Below, one piece after another: positions 36,845 through 48,521 of a stretch of DNA of 64,000 bases. The notes beneath the pieces are model-generated. The model ran no database searches. It had not been told where the DNA came from and was given only the letters and a program-made list of their open reading frames with translations. Position numbers and translations under genes: made by a program. Location: contig VYZB01000026.1 of the NCBI GenBank assembly GCA_013397455.1, positions 368,814-432,813 of the forward strand. The letters are read 5' to 3'. This stretch comes from Crotophaga sulcirostris (lineage: Eukaryota > Chordata > Aves > Cuculiformes > Crotophagidae). The number at the start of each line of letters is the position of its first letter. The first letter of the stretch is position 1.

Positions 36845-39800
36845 CTCTTTTGAGGGGTGGTGGTTTGGTTTGAGGTTTTGGGGGGGGTTGGAATAAAGCA
36901 CCTGTGCACTTGGTGTTCCATTTTTAATATCTAAATGTGTTGTCTTGGCAAACATTGGTTTTCCAGTGCCTTTCACAGCAGTGAAAAGAACCCACTGGCT
37001 CCTAAAGCTTTTTCTGCTTAGTGCACTTTGACCTTTTCAACCACTTCATGCTTTTGCAAGGATGTAATCCCAGATATTTTACACATCCCATGTTGCTGAA
37101 CTAAATAACGGTTTTGGGGGTTTGAGATGTACAAGCTTGGATGATAAATGCACATTTTTTTCCTGTATAACTTTGTCTTTATACTCTGTGCTGGGCACTC
37201 CTGAAGGAGAAATTCAGTGTGAAGAGAAGTCTTCTGACAGCTTTGGCCTTAGAAACCCTTAGACGCAAAGGAGAGGAAGAATTAAAAGGAAGAGCTGCAG
37301 TGTGCAGAATCTGAAGAATTAACATCAGTATTTTCAGTCCCTTTTTTGTATAATGTAAGGCAAGAGATGACTGGAGGAACAAACCTTTCCCATGGCATTG
37401 GCAGAGAAGCACAGGCAGTATTTGAGAGCCAGATAAGGTCTCACAAGCAGCAGCAGCAGAAGCTTTCTGGGCTGTGATCACTGTTCTAAAATACAGTTTA
37501 AGAAACAGTCAACAAAATATGTTATCCATGTTTTCCAGGGGTTGAAAAGGCTTCCAGGTGGTGATGCCTCTTCATCTGTAATCTTTAAATATATTTGATA
37601 ATCCCCACATAATGCAATTCCAAAATATTTTTAAGCTTAACTTTATTTTAGTTAAAAAGAGGTATCATGGCAAGATATTCCCCATTGCATGTATGCATTT
37701 ACTATCTGGATAAATTACTGAAAACTTTGCTATATGGCTTTTTATTTGTCACTGTTTTCTGTGCCAGATTTTACTTTTTTCTGCTTCTTTTCCTTTATTT
37801 GTGTCAAATGAATGGGTATGAATTTTTTTTGAGTATTTTAATTCTGTGAATGTTCTTATTCATTGTGTGAAAGTAATATGATGCTCTGTTACTAAAAATA
37901 AAGAAAATTTAGGTTGTAGGCATGTATTGTAATGTCATCTGCTTTTTTTTTTTTTGTTCCTTGTAAGAATTACAGTAGATGCTGAAGGTTTGTTAAGCTT
38001 GGTGAGGGATATAGTTGCTTTCCAAAATAAATATTGTTTATGAAAGTTTATTTCAAGTTATCTACAGGAGACTGAACATGCAAGGAGGGTGTATATAATA
38101 TTTTCTTTGGAACATACCTTTGCTAAATACATTTCTAAAGGTTGCTAATCTGTTTCCTGCCTAGGAAACCAAAGAACTCAAAGACAGAAGGAGATTATGG
38201 ACATATCTGTTACATCAGTGCTGCAGCATTTCTATGACTTCTATCTCCTGTGCTCTGCAGGAAAGGGATATGTGACTTGTGTTGAAAACTTTCACCTTTC
38301 CTGTTTGTCTGAGCAAGCTGCTTTCTAGCTGAGCCAGTTAACTTTTACTGCTGGGCCATCTCTCTGTATTTTCCGTTGCCCTGGAAAGATCTGTGGTCTC
38401 CACTGTTTCTGGCCACCCTGGATAGGTAGCAGTTGCTCCCCTCCAGACTCGCAATACCAGCAGTGTAGCAGCATCAACTACGTGCAAGTCCCTTTGAATT
38501 CTGCTGTTGGATGTAATTCTTGTGAATAAAGTGTTGCTGTTAGAGAATTCCAGGGAGCCCTGAAAATAAACGTATCAATTATATGTCAACACAACAGCAT
38601 CTGTCGTTGAAATTGGGTATCATTTATTTGGCGTCAGCATAGCAAAGATTTGGCTGACAGCCAGAGTAAAATATTCCAGCAGAAACTGCTGCAACAGGAG
38701 CCATCGCTGAAGTAATTCTCTGAAATTCAGGTGCTCTAACATCATCTTTTAATAAATTTGTAAGACATTTGGGACCTTAAGCAAAAAGCCTTTCAGGTTC
38801 CACATTTTTGTCTACTTTTATTTCCTTTTTCATGTCCTTTTTTTTTCTTTTTGTTCCTGCTTTCCGAAGAGATACATATAAGGTTCTGGGATGTTTATAT
38901 ACTGGCATTTAACATCCTTTTACTGACTTTCCATTTCATATTCCAGCACATGTTTACATAAAAATTCCAGATGAATGCAATCAGTGATGGCTTCTTTGGG
39001 AAAGCTTCGCCTAACTGTGAAAGAGGCGAGGCTTTCAAAATACGAGAGTAAGAAATTATATCCCATTTCTCGTAAAAGATCTGTAGTTCTTTGGGGTTTT
39101 TTTCTAGTTTTCTTCTTTTTTTTCTGATGAATTTTGTCCTTTGTCTTTCTAATCTTTCTTGCTTTTTCTTAGACCTTATCTAAGTAAGTGCCACACGTTC
39201 CCAGAGATGTGAGTCAAAAGAGTAATTTCAGAAAGTTAGGAAAGCCCGGAGTCCATATGATACCCCATTTGTCACGGGCATAATTGCTGTAGTTCACTAA
39301 ATATTTTAGAGTACCTGTGAGAAATCAGAAACTCGGATCACTGCTTTTGTGGATGATCCTTATCATAATTGAAGGAGGTAAAGAAGTAACTCTTCTGTTT
39401 CATGGCATAGTTTGTAGTAGTCACCTGCTTGGTTCTGATGTAAATAACTTTTTGAAAATGAAAACTGTAAGATCAGAATTGGAAAGCAGAAAATATGGCA
39501 GAAAGACTTGGGATCATATAAAATATCCAAGTGTTTACCTCGTGCCTTTTCTCTGATGAGACTCCAAGCAGTCCCTGACCCTTCATCAAATGAAAATTTT
39601 TCACTTTTGTGCTAAAGAAACTCCTTTCTAGGAAAGCATTGTGAACAATAAAGAGATAAAAGTAGATGGGAGAAAATATGCATTGGATTTTCAATGCTGG
39701 AAGAAAAGCTTGCAGAATAAAGATGAGCTGGGTTTTTTTCAGGTTTTTGGTTTTGTTGGTTTGGGTTTTTTCTTCTTTTTTTCCTTGAGGTTTGAAGTCC

Positions 39801-41866
39801 TGTGAAGTTCAATTCCTGTGAAGAACAATGAAAGGGAGGGAGGTCTGTCATATTCTCTGCATTTTAAATGGATTGGCTTCTGTTTGTGTAGAAAAGAAAT
39901 AGTAAATTTGGATTAACTCTTAACTTTATATTCTCAAAAGAAATCACAAATCTAGAGTTAAGTAATGAAACTTCTAGGAAAATCAATGCTACTTTTACCG
40001 AAGCTCAATTTATTCAAGAGGTCAGCTTTGTTGCTGCCCTGGCATAGTTTACATTTAATGATTAACCTCTTCGTGACTGTTCATGTAACTTCTGGCTTTC
40101 CATCCGGTACTTTATATAAGAGTAAGCCAAGGTGATGACAGAATGCTGTAGTAGAGTAGTGTGCACTATTTGGGGAAAAAATCTCTTTCCAGATCATATA
40201 TGCGGGATGCATCAAACCCAGTGAATCTGAGAGAAGTCCATTAAGGAATCCGATTAGCTGTCTGCTCTCTAGATGAGTTAACATCTCTGTCTGGTGTGGT
40301 AATCAGTGGTGTCTAACTGGTAGCTTATCTGGTAATAGTGCTGTCACCTTTTATAGAGGCACCTTCCCTTGCGGTTTGTCCAGGCCTGTGTATTCATTTC
40401 AGCCACGTATAACACTGAGAGTCAGAGTGATACCCCGTTATAAATTTTAAAATCCTCTTCATTGCTGAACCTGGAACTGTCTTGTTCTGCTGTGTCGCCT
40501 TTCCATTCCGCAGATTTCCTTGTGAGATCTGTAAGGGTCGTGTAAGCAGTAGCATACAAGAGGAGGGAGTGTGTGCTTTGTGTGAAAGTAATACTGAGAA
40601 GTGCAGCATTAGATTCCACGTTCAAAGCAAAGTATTGGTAAGTACTGGACAATATGCTTGCTCCAGCAGTAATCATCTCCCTAATTTTCTACATGTTAAA
40701 AAAAAATACGTATAATTCTGGGAAGTAAGTATGAAAAAGATTTCAAAAGTAGCTTTGGTAACACCTTGTAAAGTCTAAATTTTTTTCCTGTAAAAATGGA
40801 GAATGTAACAATTCTAATGCCAACAGTCTTTGATATATTTATCTGCATAAAATACAGATCTGCTGTTTGGTCCAAACACATAGATGTCTATGTCCATGGG
40901 GAGACCTGGCTGAAACCTGTGGAGCGAATTTCTTGTCAGCTGTTGCCACATGTACATAGTTCTGTATCTTTTGAAGGTGTCTTATCTTGGTAGTTGTTGC
41001 TTCCCATCAGTGTTTGCTCGTCTTCCATCTTTCACTTGAAGGAGGTTAATTTTGACTGCAGCTGTCCTGATGGTTTTTTTTTTTTTTTAAGTACTGTACA
41101 CTTTTTGCTCTTGAGTTCCATCAAGTTACTGTTCTCTGCCTTATTTTGTACTTCATTCTATACTTGCTATTCTGGAATATATTAATATATTGTGTCATTT
41201 CTGTCTAGAGGTTTATGAACAATTTTAACCTGTTGCTACTATCCCCAGTTGTTTTCATGTGCCCTCAAGGGAAGTGAGATGATACATATGGTACAGCATA
41301 GTAGAGAAAAGGCTGTGCTTCTCCCTTCCTCTTCTCCAAAATCTACTTTGTGGTTGTACTTCTAGTTCCAATTCATGTTAATTCATGTAAAACCTCTCAC
41401 TTCTCTGTTGGACAGAGGTGTAAGCAATGGTTGATGACCTGTACCATAGCAGGTCATCTGTGAGCAGATTTAGAGATTTGATATTTCCAGCCCTTCACAG
41501 GAAAAAGATGATTCTGAGTTTTGCTGGAGGTGGTCTGTACAGTCCTCACCTCTAAATGCACAGAATATTCTTGTTGATGCTCTTGGTTTTTGGAAAGTGC
41601 ATGCTCAAGACTATGGGTGCATTACATTTGGCTTTATGTAGAATATTCAGGTTCTAGACTGGCTAGAAAGAGGCTCTGTTAAACCACTGCTTGGTTTTCT
41701 GTACAGATATTTGGTTTATTTGTTTCTCTGTATTGAACCTTCATCCCCTTTCTTAGTTTCCCCTCTTCCTCCCAGTTCAAATTAGTGGCAGTTTTTGAGG
41801 AAAATAACATTTTCCTTTTCCTTTATGCTTGCACTGGGAATTCAAAGGACAAAATGCCCTTTCTTC

Positions 41867-42107
41867 ACTCTTAGGAGTGAAGTGTAACACGTAACTTGTG
41901 TTACTAGAAAGTTGAAAATCTATGGATTCCCAAGATAATGACTGTATTGAGCTTTTGTTGTTGATAGATAAGTAAGAGGAGGGCATAATACTGAGTCCCT
42001 CACAATGGTGTTTTCCTGTGGCTCTGAGCCTTTTCATTTGCTTACAATTTCAACAAATGCAGTTAAAAATCGTTTTGAAAACTTGGTTTCTTGACTCTTA
42101 GGAGTGA
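41867..42107. repeat. Duplicated segment, copy 1, flanked by 14-bp direct repeats
   Basis: Bases 41901 to about 42086 match 43260-43440 over nearly their whole length ('ttactagaaagtt', 'cccaagataatgac', 'ggtgttttcctgtg', 'tcaacaaatgcagttaaaaa'), with scattered substitutions and small indels. This copy is bracketed by the exact repeat ACTCTTAGGAGTGA at 41867-41880 and 42094-42107, which looks like a target-site duplication. The segment does not match any family I recognise. Confidence 0.8.
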
Positions 42108-42252
42108 TGTGCTATTTTATAGTATCGTCAGTTTAAACTTTGGGGCTGCTGAACCTACTTCTGGCACCGTGGGTCTTGTATTGAGGAACAGGCGCTTTGG
42201 AGCAGCATCTGCAAAACTATTTCCATGCATCCCAAGTCAGTACTGCAACCTT

Positions 42253-42535
42253 ATAGAATCATAGACTCATTGAGGTTGGAGAAGACCTCTGAGATTGCTG
42301 AGTCCAATTGTCAGCCCAATTGTCAGATCACTGTCAACCCAACACAGCCATGCCTACTAAACCATGTCCTAAAGTGCCACGTCTACACGGTTTTTTGAAC
42401 ACCTCCAGGGGTGGTGACTCCACCACTTCCCTTGGCAGCCTGGGAAGCCTCACCACTCTTTCAGTAAAGAAATATTTTCTAATATCCAATCTAAACCTCC
42501 CCTGGCGCAACTCGAGGCCATTTCCTCTCATTCTT
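42253..42535 (-). mobile_element. CR1 LINE 3' fragment, antisense
   Basis: The left edge carries the CR1 terminus 'tatagaatcatagactcatt', followed by the antisense tail and 'aacacctccaggggtggtga'. Read on the minus strand, the ORF2 end '[15 protein letters not shown]' and '[16 protein letters not shown]' is visible. It is 5'-truncated near 42535 and inactive. Confidence 0.93.
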
Positions 42536-43259
42536 ATATAAACCAGTCTCCATCCACTTAACTCCAGGACGATTTCAATGATTAATATTTATATAAAAGC
42601 TTTCATGTTTCCACAGTGAAATTGTTTCACTCTCGAAAGAAAAGGTATCTTTTCCCATGTTCACTCAGTGGGAAAAAGCCTGCAAAGGCTTTCAGCAGCC
42701 CCGCATCTGAGAGAGGCATCAGCAGAAAAACTAGGGTCGTTTTTGATTCGGTATTTCATTTTGTGAAATTGCCTACTCTGAGAGAAACAAAACATTTACA
42801 TGTATATTAACCAATGTTTGCCAGATCTTGGAACAAAGCCAGTTCTCTCAGGGCCAAACAAACGCTCTGAGTGAATGAGTAATAATCTGCTATTGTCACT
42901 CCTAATTTATGGATGGGTAGATAGAGCAGTGTTTGCCATTTTAAGTTGTCCTATTTGCTTGAAAGACTAAAAATCATGATTAGCTATTGGCGTGGATTAT
43001 CTATAGGATCTCTGTTTATAGCTGATTTGCTCAATATAGATGTTGCAAAAGTTCAGAACCTCCTCACGTGGTAAGAAGTAATTGTGGAAGAGGATGGGAA
43101 TGCAGGAAGGTTACAGATGTTTTGGGGCAGTAATTTGGAAGCTGCAGCCAGAGGCTGAAAAGATATATGGCATATATGACATATCCTCTTTTTAAATGAC
43201 ATGCAAAGGTCCTTGGGCCTCGTTTATTTTCTGAGGAAATCTGTACTGGCTCTCCCATG

Positions 43260-43440
43260 TTACTAGAAAGTTAAAAATCTGTGGAGTCCCAAGATAATGA
43301 CAGTATGGAGCTTTTGTGGTTCATAGATAAGTGAGAGGAGGGTGTACTACTGGCAGTGGTGTTTTCCTGTGTCTCTGAGCCTTTTAATTTGCTTCCTTTT
43401 TCAACAAATGCAGTTAAAAACAGTTTTGAAAGCTCGATTT
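43260..43440. repeat. Duplicated segment, copy 2
   Basis: About 180 bases matching 41901-42086 in direct orientation, 1.36 kb apart. It differs by substitutions and by a small deletion around 'gaggagggtgtact'. No flanking direct repeat like that of copy 1 is visible, so this could be the source and copy 1 the insertion, or both may belong to an unrecognised repeat family. Confidence 0.8.
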
Positions 43441-44658
43441 TATGCATTTATGAGTGTACTTTTCTCATGAAGTTAACAGGAACCTTGGCAAGACTGGGCT
43501 GAATAGAAACAGCAATGAGACTTTCTTCTGTTAAGAAAGATGTGTTTTTAATGGGAGCGCTTAAAATCCATCACTTTAAGGCCCATATTAAAAGTTGCAG
43601 AGAGGCAAATAGCACAGCATCCCTCGAGAGTCACTCTTGAGATGAAATTGTCCTCAGAATGTCCTGTGCAGTCTTCTGTGAGATCTCCTGACAGGTTGTG
43701 GAGGAGTGTGCTATATCACACCTAAGTACATGGGTAGGGGATGGATGAGAAGTACAAACCTCGCTTGTCAGCCACTAAAAGTAAATAAACCCAGTGCAGA
43801 GATGAGAGCAATAATTGATGTCAGTCTTCTCCAATGGATTGACTCTTCTCTCTGTTTCTTTTAGTCTGTTTTACTTCCATGCACATTTTCTTCTGTGCAG
43901 TGGTTTCTCTTTCCTTTTATTTCACTTCTTTTCTTGTGACTTTCCTGCTCTTTCTGTCTGGCCTTCGTTATCTCACTCACCTACTTGCACTGCATCACAA
44001 TTTTTTTTTCCTAGGACCACCCCCCGCTCATATTATACTTCCTCTCTGTGTTCTTGTTAAACCAAATAGCAGCAAGAGAGGTTGGTGTTGATGTTGTAGG
44101 TGCCAGGATGCCCACAGCCCAGGGCACAGCCGTTAATGTTCTGTCTGTAAGCCATGGGAGACTCTGAAGAGACACCTTAGGACACGACTCCTCAGCCCCT
44201 CTGAAAGGTCAGACGGAGAACTGAACTTCTGTGCTGTGCAGCCTTGGCTGTCACTTGGTGTTCTCAGGCACTTAGATAAGATTAAAAACTAATATATCCT
44301 CATCTTGAGAGAAGGTCAAATAATATGAGATCCAAACCCTGCGTCTGCTTGGATTGTGGGCTGATGCCTTTAAACACCCATTCCCTGCGTAACCACAATT
44401 CCCAAACCGTCTGTGGAGCACAGTGCTGACTTGACTATCCACTGTTACAGGTTCAGGGTACAACTGGAAGTGATTTCATTACTGAGTGCCTCCTATTGGG
44501 TTGACAAGAAGGATCTACTGAATAATGTGGAAGACAACTACCGAATGTGGCTGATGTGAGCAGTGAAGCAAAATGAATTTTATTTTTGAGAGCTGGTCAG
44601 CAGCATCTTAATAAAAATGGGGGGTGGGGGAGAGAACCAACTGCACCACAAAACTGAC

Positions 44659-44711
44659 AAAAAAAAAAACCCTGAAGATAAAAAAACCAAACCCTAAAGA
44701 CAAAAAAAAAA
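44659..44711 (+). repeat. A-rich tract
   Basis: Two runs of 11 A (44659-44669) and 10 A (44702-44711) are joined by A-rich sequence with 'aaaccaaaccct' units. These are the only + strand A runs of ten or more that I saw in the presumed intron. Confidence 0.9.
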
Positions 44712-47700
44712 TCAACCAACCAACCCGACAGCTTGGAGCAATGTTTCTTGAAATTGCTCTAAAATATGAGACTATTAAAATTAATCTGAATTAATCTATA
44801 CAAAGTAAGAAAGATACCTGCTTAGATCTCGACAACAGCAGGTGCTTGCAGTTTTATAAATAGAAAGCAATACAAATTGAGGTGCTTATTAAATTTGCCT
44901 TTATGATGCTTTGAAGAACTGCAGTGGAACAGAAAAGAAAAATTACCAGAGGCTCTGGCTTAGAAAGGTGACTTAAATAGCTGTGCTGCCAAAGGAAACA
45001 GAACATAAACCAGAATAAGTGATAGACTTGTTCAAGAAAGGTTATCTAACAGCGATTTGTCTCTAGCTTGGAGAGTTAGGTTGAGAGCTTTGGAGGAATG
45101 TGAGTGAACAAGGAAGGGCTTAATTTTTTTGGTCAGTTTTAATAGAGTGTTGAATTTCAATGTATTTTCAAGGAGATTGCACTGTAATCCTTTCTAGCAC
45201 TTAGGTTTCTCAAGGTTTTCCTTGTTTCCCTTTTCCTCCTTCCCCCAGCTGACAAAAATGAATACTGTGGGAAATGTTCTCATTTGGGAAATGGACTTGT
45301 TCAGAATTTTTGCTGCCTTTTTGGATAAGGCTCTGGTGAGGATCCTGCATGTCATTCAGCATTTTCTAAAGTTCTTGAAACACTGTAGAACCTCCGCAGA
45401 GAGGTGGCTGAGCGAAACAGCAAACAAATCGTCGAGTAAACCAGATCAGAGCAGTAGGCTCTACTGGCAGAGAGTCTATTAAAAATGAATCAAAATCTGC
45501 AATGTTGTTTTCTTTAATGAGATACTCAAATTGCTTTAATTTGACAGGGAACATACTACGAAATCATAGCATGGGAAAACTGGTGTTTAGGGGAGCAGTG
45601 ATTTGCCCTGTGTGAGATCCAAGATCCTACTTTTTAATGCAGCGAAACACAAGCACACGTGCTGGTGGAGGGGAGGTCTGTGATGGCCCAGTATCACTCC
45701 TGCACCCTTTTCATCCCAGTTACTCTCTTGGAAAATGCCTGGTGTACAAACAGTGAAGGTACCTAGGTTACAAATGGTGATGACGCACATGTGAGGGCAG
45801 AGTCATTATCGCAGGGCCAGGGAAAGGGAACGCGCGGGGACAACAGACTCCTAGCATCCACACCCAGATCTCCCCCACACCCAGATCTGCCTGGCACTGC
45901 ACGTGTGGGCTTAAACAAGCTAAAGTGGCTTGTGTACCATACCAGCCATTTAATGTGTTTTACCTGTGCTTAGGAATTCAGTTTCATCCATATGTGTGAT
46001 TTTTCATATGGAAAAAGACGACATAGACAGTGGACAAGCGTGACTACCCTTGGAAAAGTTTGGATCTGTTCAGCAGGGAATGAAGCTGATATCTTGCACT
46101 AAGCTTATTGGGGTTAATACACAATCATGCATCGTTGGTGACTCTCAGAGAGCATTATGAATATAGTGGATCACTTTAAAAATAACCCGAGTGGAAAGGA
46201 AGGCTGTACAGGAATAAATGAGAAGGGAGAATATGAATACTGTTACGTGGGGGGATGTAATGTTTTGTTCTTGATAAGTGCTTTAGAAGAAGGTCATTGG
46301 TACTTCACAGTGGTTGAACTGTGCTACTGATCGATAGCTCCTTGCTGAATATTGTGGAGGAATTTCTGAGTCAGTCCTTTGCTGGCTACCTGGGCTCACT
46401 CATAATGGACTTGGTTACGTATGCAGCTCCACAGCATTTGCTTTTATGTCTGAGTTTTTAGGCTGGTGGAAAGTAGGAGCACGTAAATAAGTGATGCAAG
46501 AACCAGCGTTGCAGAACTGATGAGGCAAAACCAGGCCTGTGTTTAGAGGGTGGCTTTGCTGGGAAACTCCCTTTGGTTAGACTGGGCAAGACTTTTTTTT
46601 TCCTTTCTGTCCCTGTAATTTTATTAAGTCTTAATTAAACTTTCTGCATTTAAATTAGTTTACATTAATGTCATACTGTCTTATTATGTGTGTATTGACA
46701 GACACTAACAGGGATTTGATCAGCCTAATCCAGCTGTATGTAATTATGTGCCTTCTCCTTAAATAATTGCAAACAGAGACTATCAATCATGGCAGGAAAG
46801 CCTGCTGCTTTATTATAATGTGGGATTGTTTAGTGAAATGTAATAAGACTTCAGGTTTAAGCTTGGAAGTAAACAGAAGGAGATTTTAATGAGACCAGTG
46901 ATAGGAAGAAAAAACTCTCCCCACCCATCCTGTGTTGCAAGTCTCAGTTCTTCACTTCCCTTCTCCCCTCAAAAAAAGGTGTCCTGATTACATTTTTGTC
47001 ACACTGGCATTGAGAACACGTCTGTAATTTGAAAGGAATTTGGGAAAGACGCAGATTCTTGGCTCCGGGAGGAAGAGCTGTAGCCTAAACGTGTGGTGCT
47101 GTTTGGATGTAAGGTGGAGGTTTTATTTCATTCATTGATAACTCGATTACCTGGATCAAATGAAAGCGTATAGGAGGCAACAGAGGTGTAATGAAATCTG
47201 CCAAACCACAGCACTGCACAAGCTCTAAAACACCTGCCCTGCTTGGAAAACAAGTAACTAAGGGAATCACACAGGCATCCACTTAAGTGATTGAGTTTGG
47301 GTTGATTTCAGTGTGATTTACTCTCGGTGTCATGCAGCCCTTCCCTGGCACGTGTACAGGCTGGGAGAGACAGGCACGGTGCCAGCAGTCTTTCCTCAGC
47401 CTCCTACTGGAAAACCATCCATGCCAAGAAAAGCTTGAAAAACCAGAACTTCAGACAAGGCCTGAAGGGAGTAACTTTGAGATCTGAACCTCTCGTTCAG
47501 CATGCGCAAGCATTGCATCCAGCTCGCTTTAAATCTGCAAATACCTCCGGGTAACTTTGTAAAATAAAACACTGAGTGCCCCTGTCAGTGCAGTGGTACC
47601 TGCTTTCCCCATGGGACTGTGTCAGGAGGGTTTCCAGAGCCCAGGTACGCACCCCTCTTCCTTGCTGCTGTTGCAGGGAGTTCTGTATCTTGAGCCAAAA

Positions 47701-48501
47701 GAGGGAGATTTCCCTTTGTGCATTCTGAAGAAACAAAGAGTTTTGAGTCCAGCATACACAGATTGTGCTGTAGTCAGGAAGTACAGACTTTGTTTCTAGA
47801 TGTTGCCCTGGTCTCCTGGGGACAGTTCGCTCAGCTTTTCTGTTCTGTCACTCAGTCTCCATTGTTCCCTTCTCTGGTTCATGTATGCACGCCCCCCTGC
47901 CTCCCTTGGCTCATCCCTTGCCTTTGCATTTTTTGTGGGTTTAGATTTAATGTGCTTGTTGTAGGCATGGATTTTATTACGTGCCAAGTTTTAGCCCGGA
48001 CTGAATTTTCAGTGCCAGAGTTTTAATGACAGTAGAATTATAATGCAAAGCAGTGACAGTCCCTCAGCTCTCCTGTTCGTGTTGCAAAACTGAAACATCA
48101 GACTTGCTGGCGTTCGGTTTGGTGTGTGTCTCAGGGATCTGTTTCAAACATGTTTGTAGTGATGCTCTCTCACAGAGTGACTGTGTTGGGAACCCTGTAT
48201 TTGAATAGAAGAAGTAACAACCAGACTGCTGGATGGTAGGAAAAGTGTTTCCCATCTAGGTCACCATCAGTTCAGAGGATGAGCACTGATACCCTCTTGT
48301 GACGGTTCAGCTTGGGCTGTGAGTTAGCAACAGTCCAGGCCTTGGTGTGGTTGTGACCCTGATGTGGTTGTATTTGAAACCAGAAGTGTTACTTTCACAC
48401 TGGATTCCTATTGTCGCACCTTCTTGCAGGTGCCAAATGCTTGGGGTTGGTCTGGGAGAGCAGCATATGAATTTTGAGCAGCCTCACACCAGCAACTTGG
48501 G

Positions 48502-48521
48502 TTTATTTATTTATTTATTTA
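48502..48521 (+). repeat. (TTTA)n microsatellite
   Basis: Five perfect TTTA units follow 'aacttggg'. No mobile-element tail is evident beside it. Confidence 0.95.

Larger units (their letters stand above)
29951..41866 (+). other. Presumed SMCO4 intron, part 1
   Basis: No coding exon is recognised. Compared with the left part of the window, the + strand shows frequent long T runs (for example 31914-31927, 37943-37955, 41074-41088), as expected on the non-template strand of a transcribed intron. An AT-rich direct repeat lies at 31051-31114 and a G-quadruplex motif at 36819-36844. Open frames near 30350-30710 overlap on both strands and carry no known motif. Confidence 0.5.

Noticed and set aside
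45222..45482. Pyrimidine tract, AG and a 75-86 codon open frame resembling an internal exon
   Set aside because: No splice donor at the end, no known domain, and no evidence that SMCO4 has coding sequence upstream of its terminal exon.
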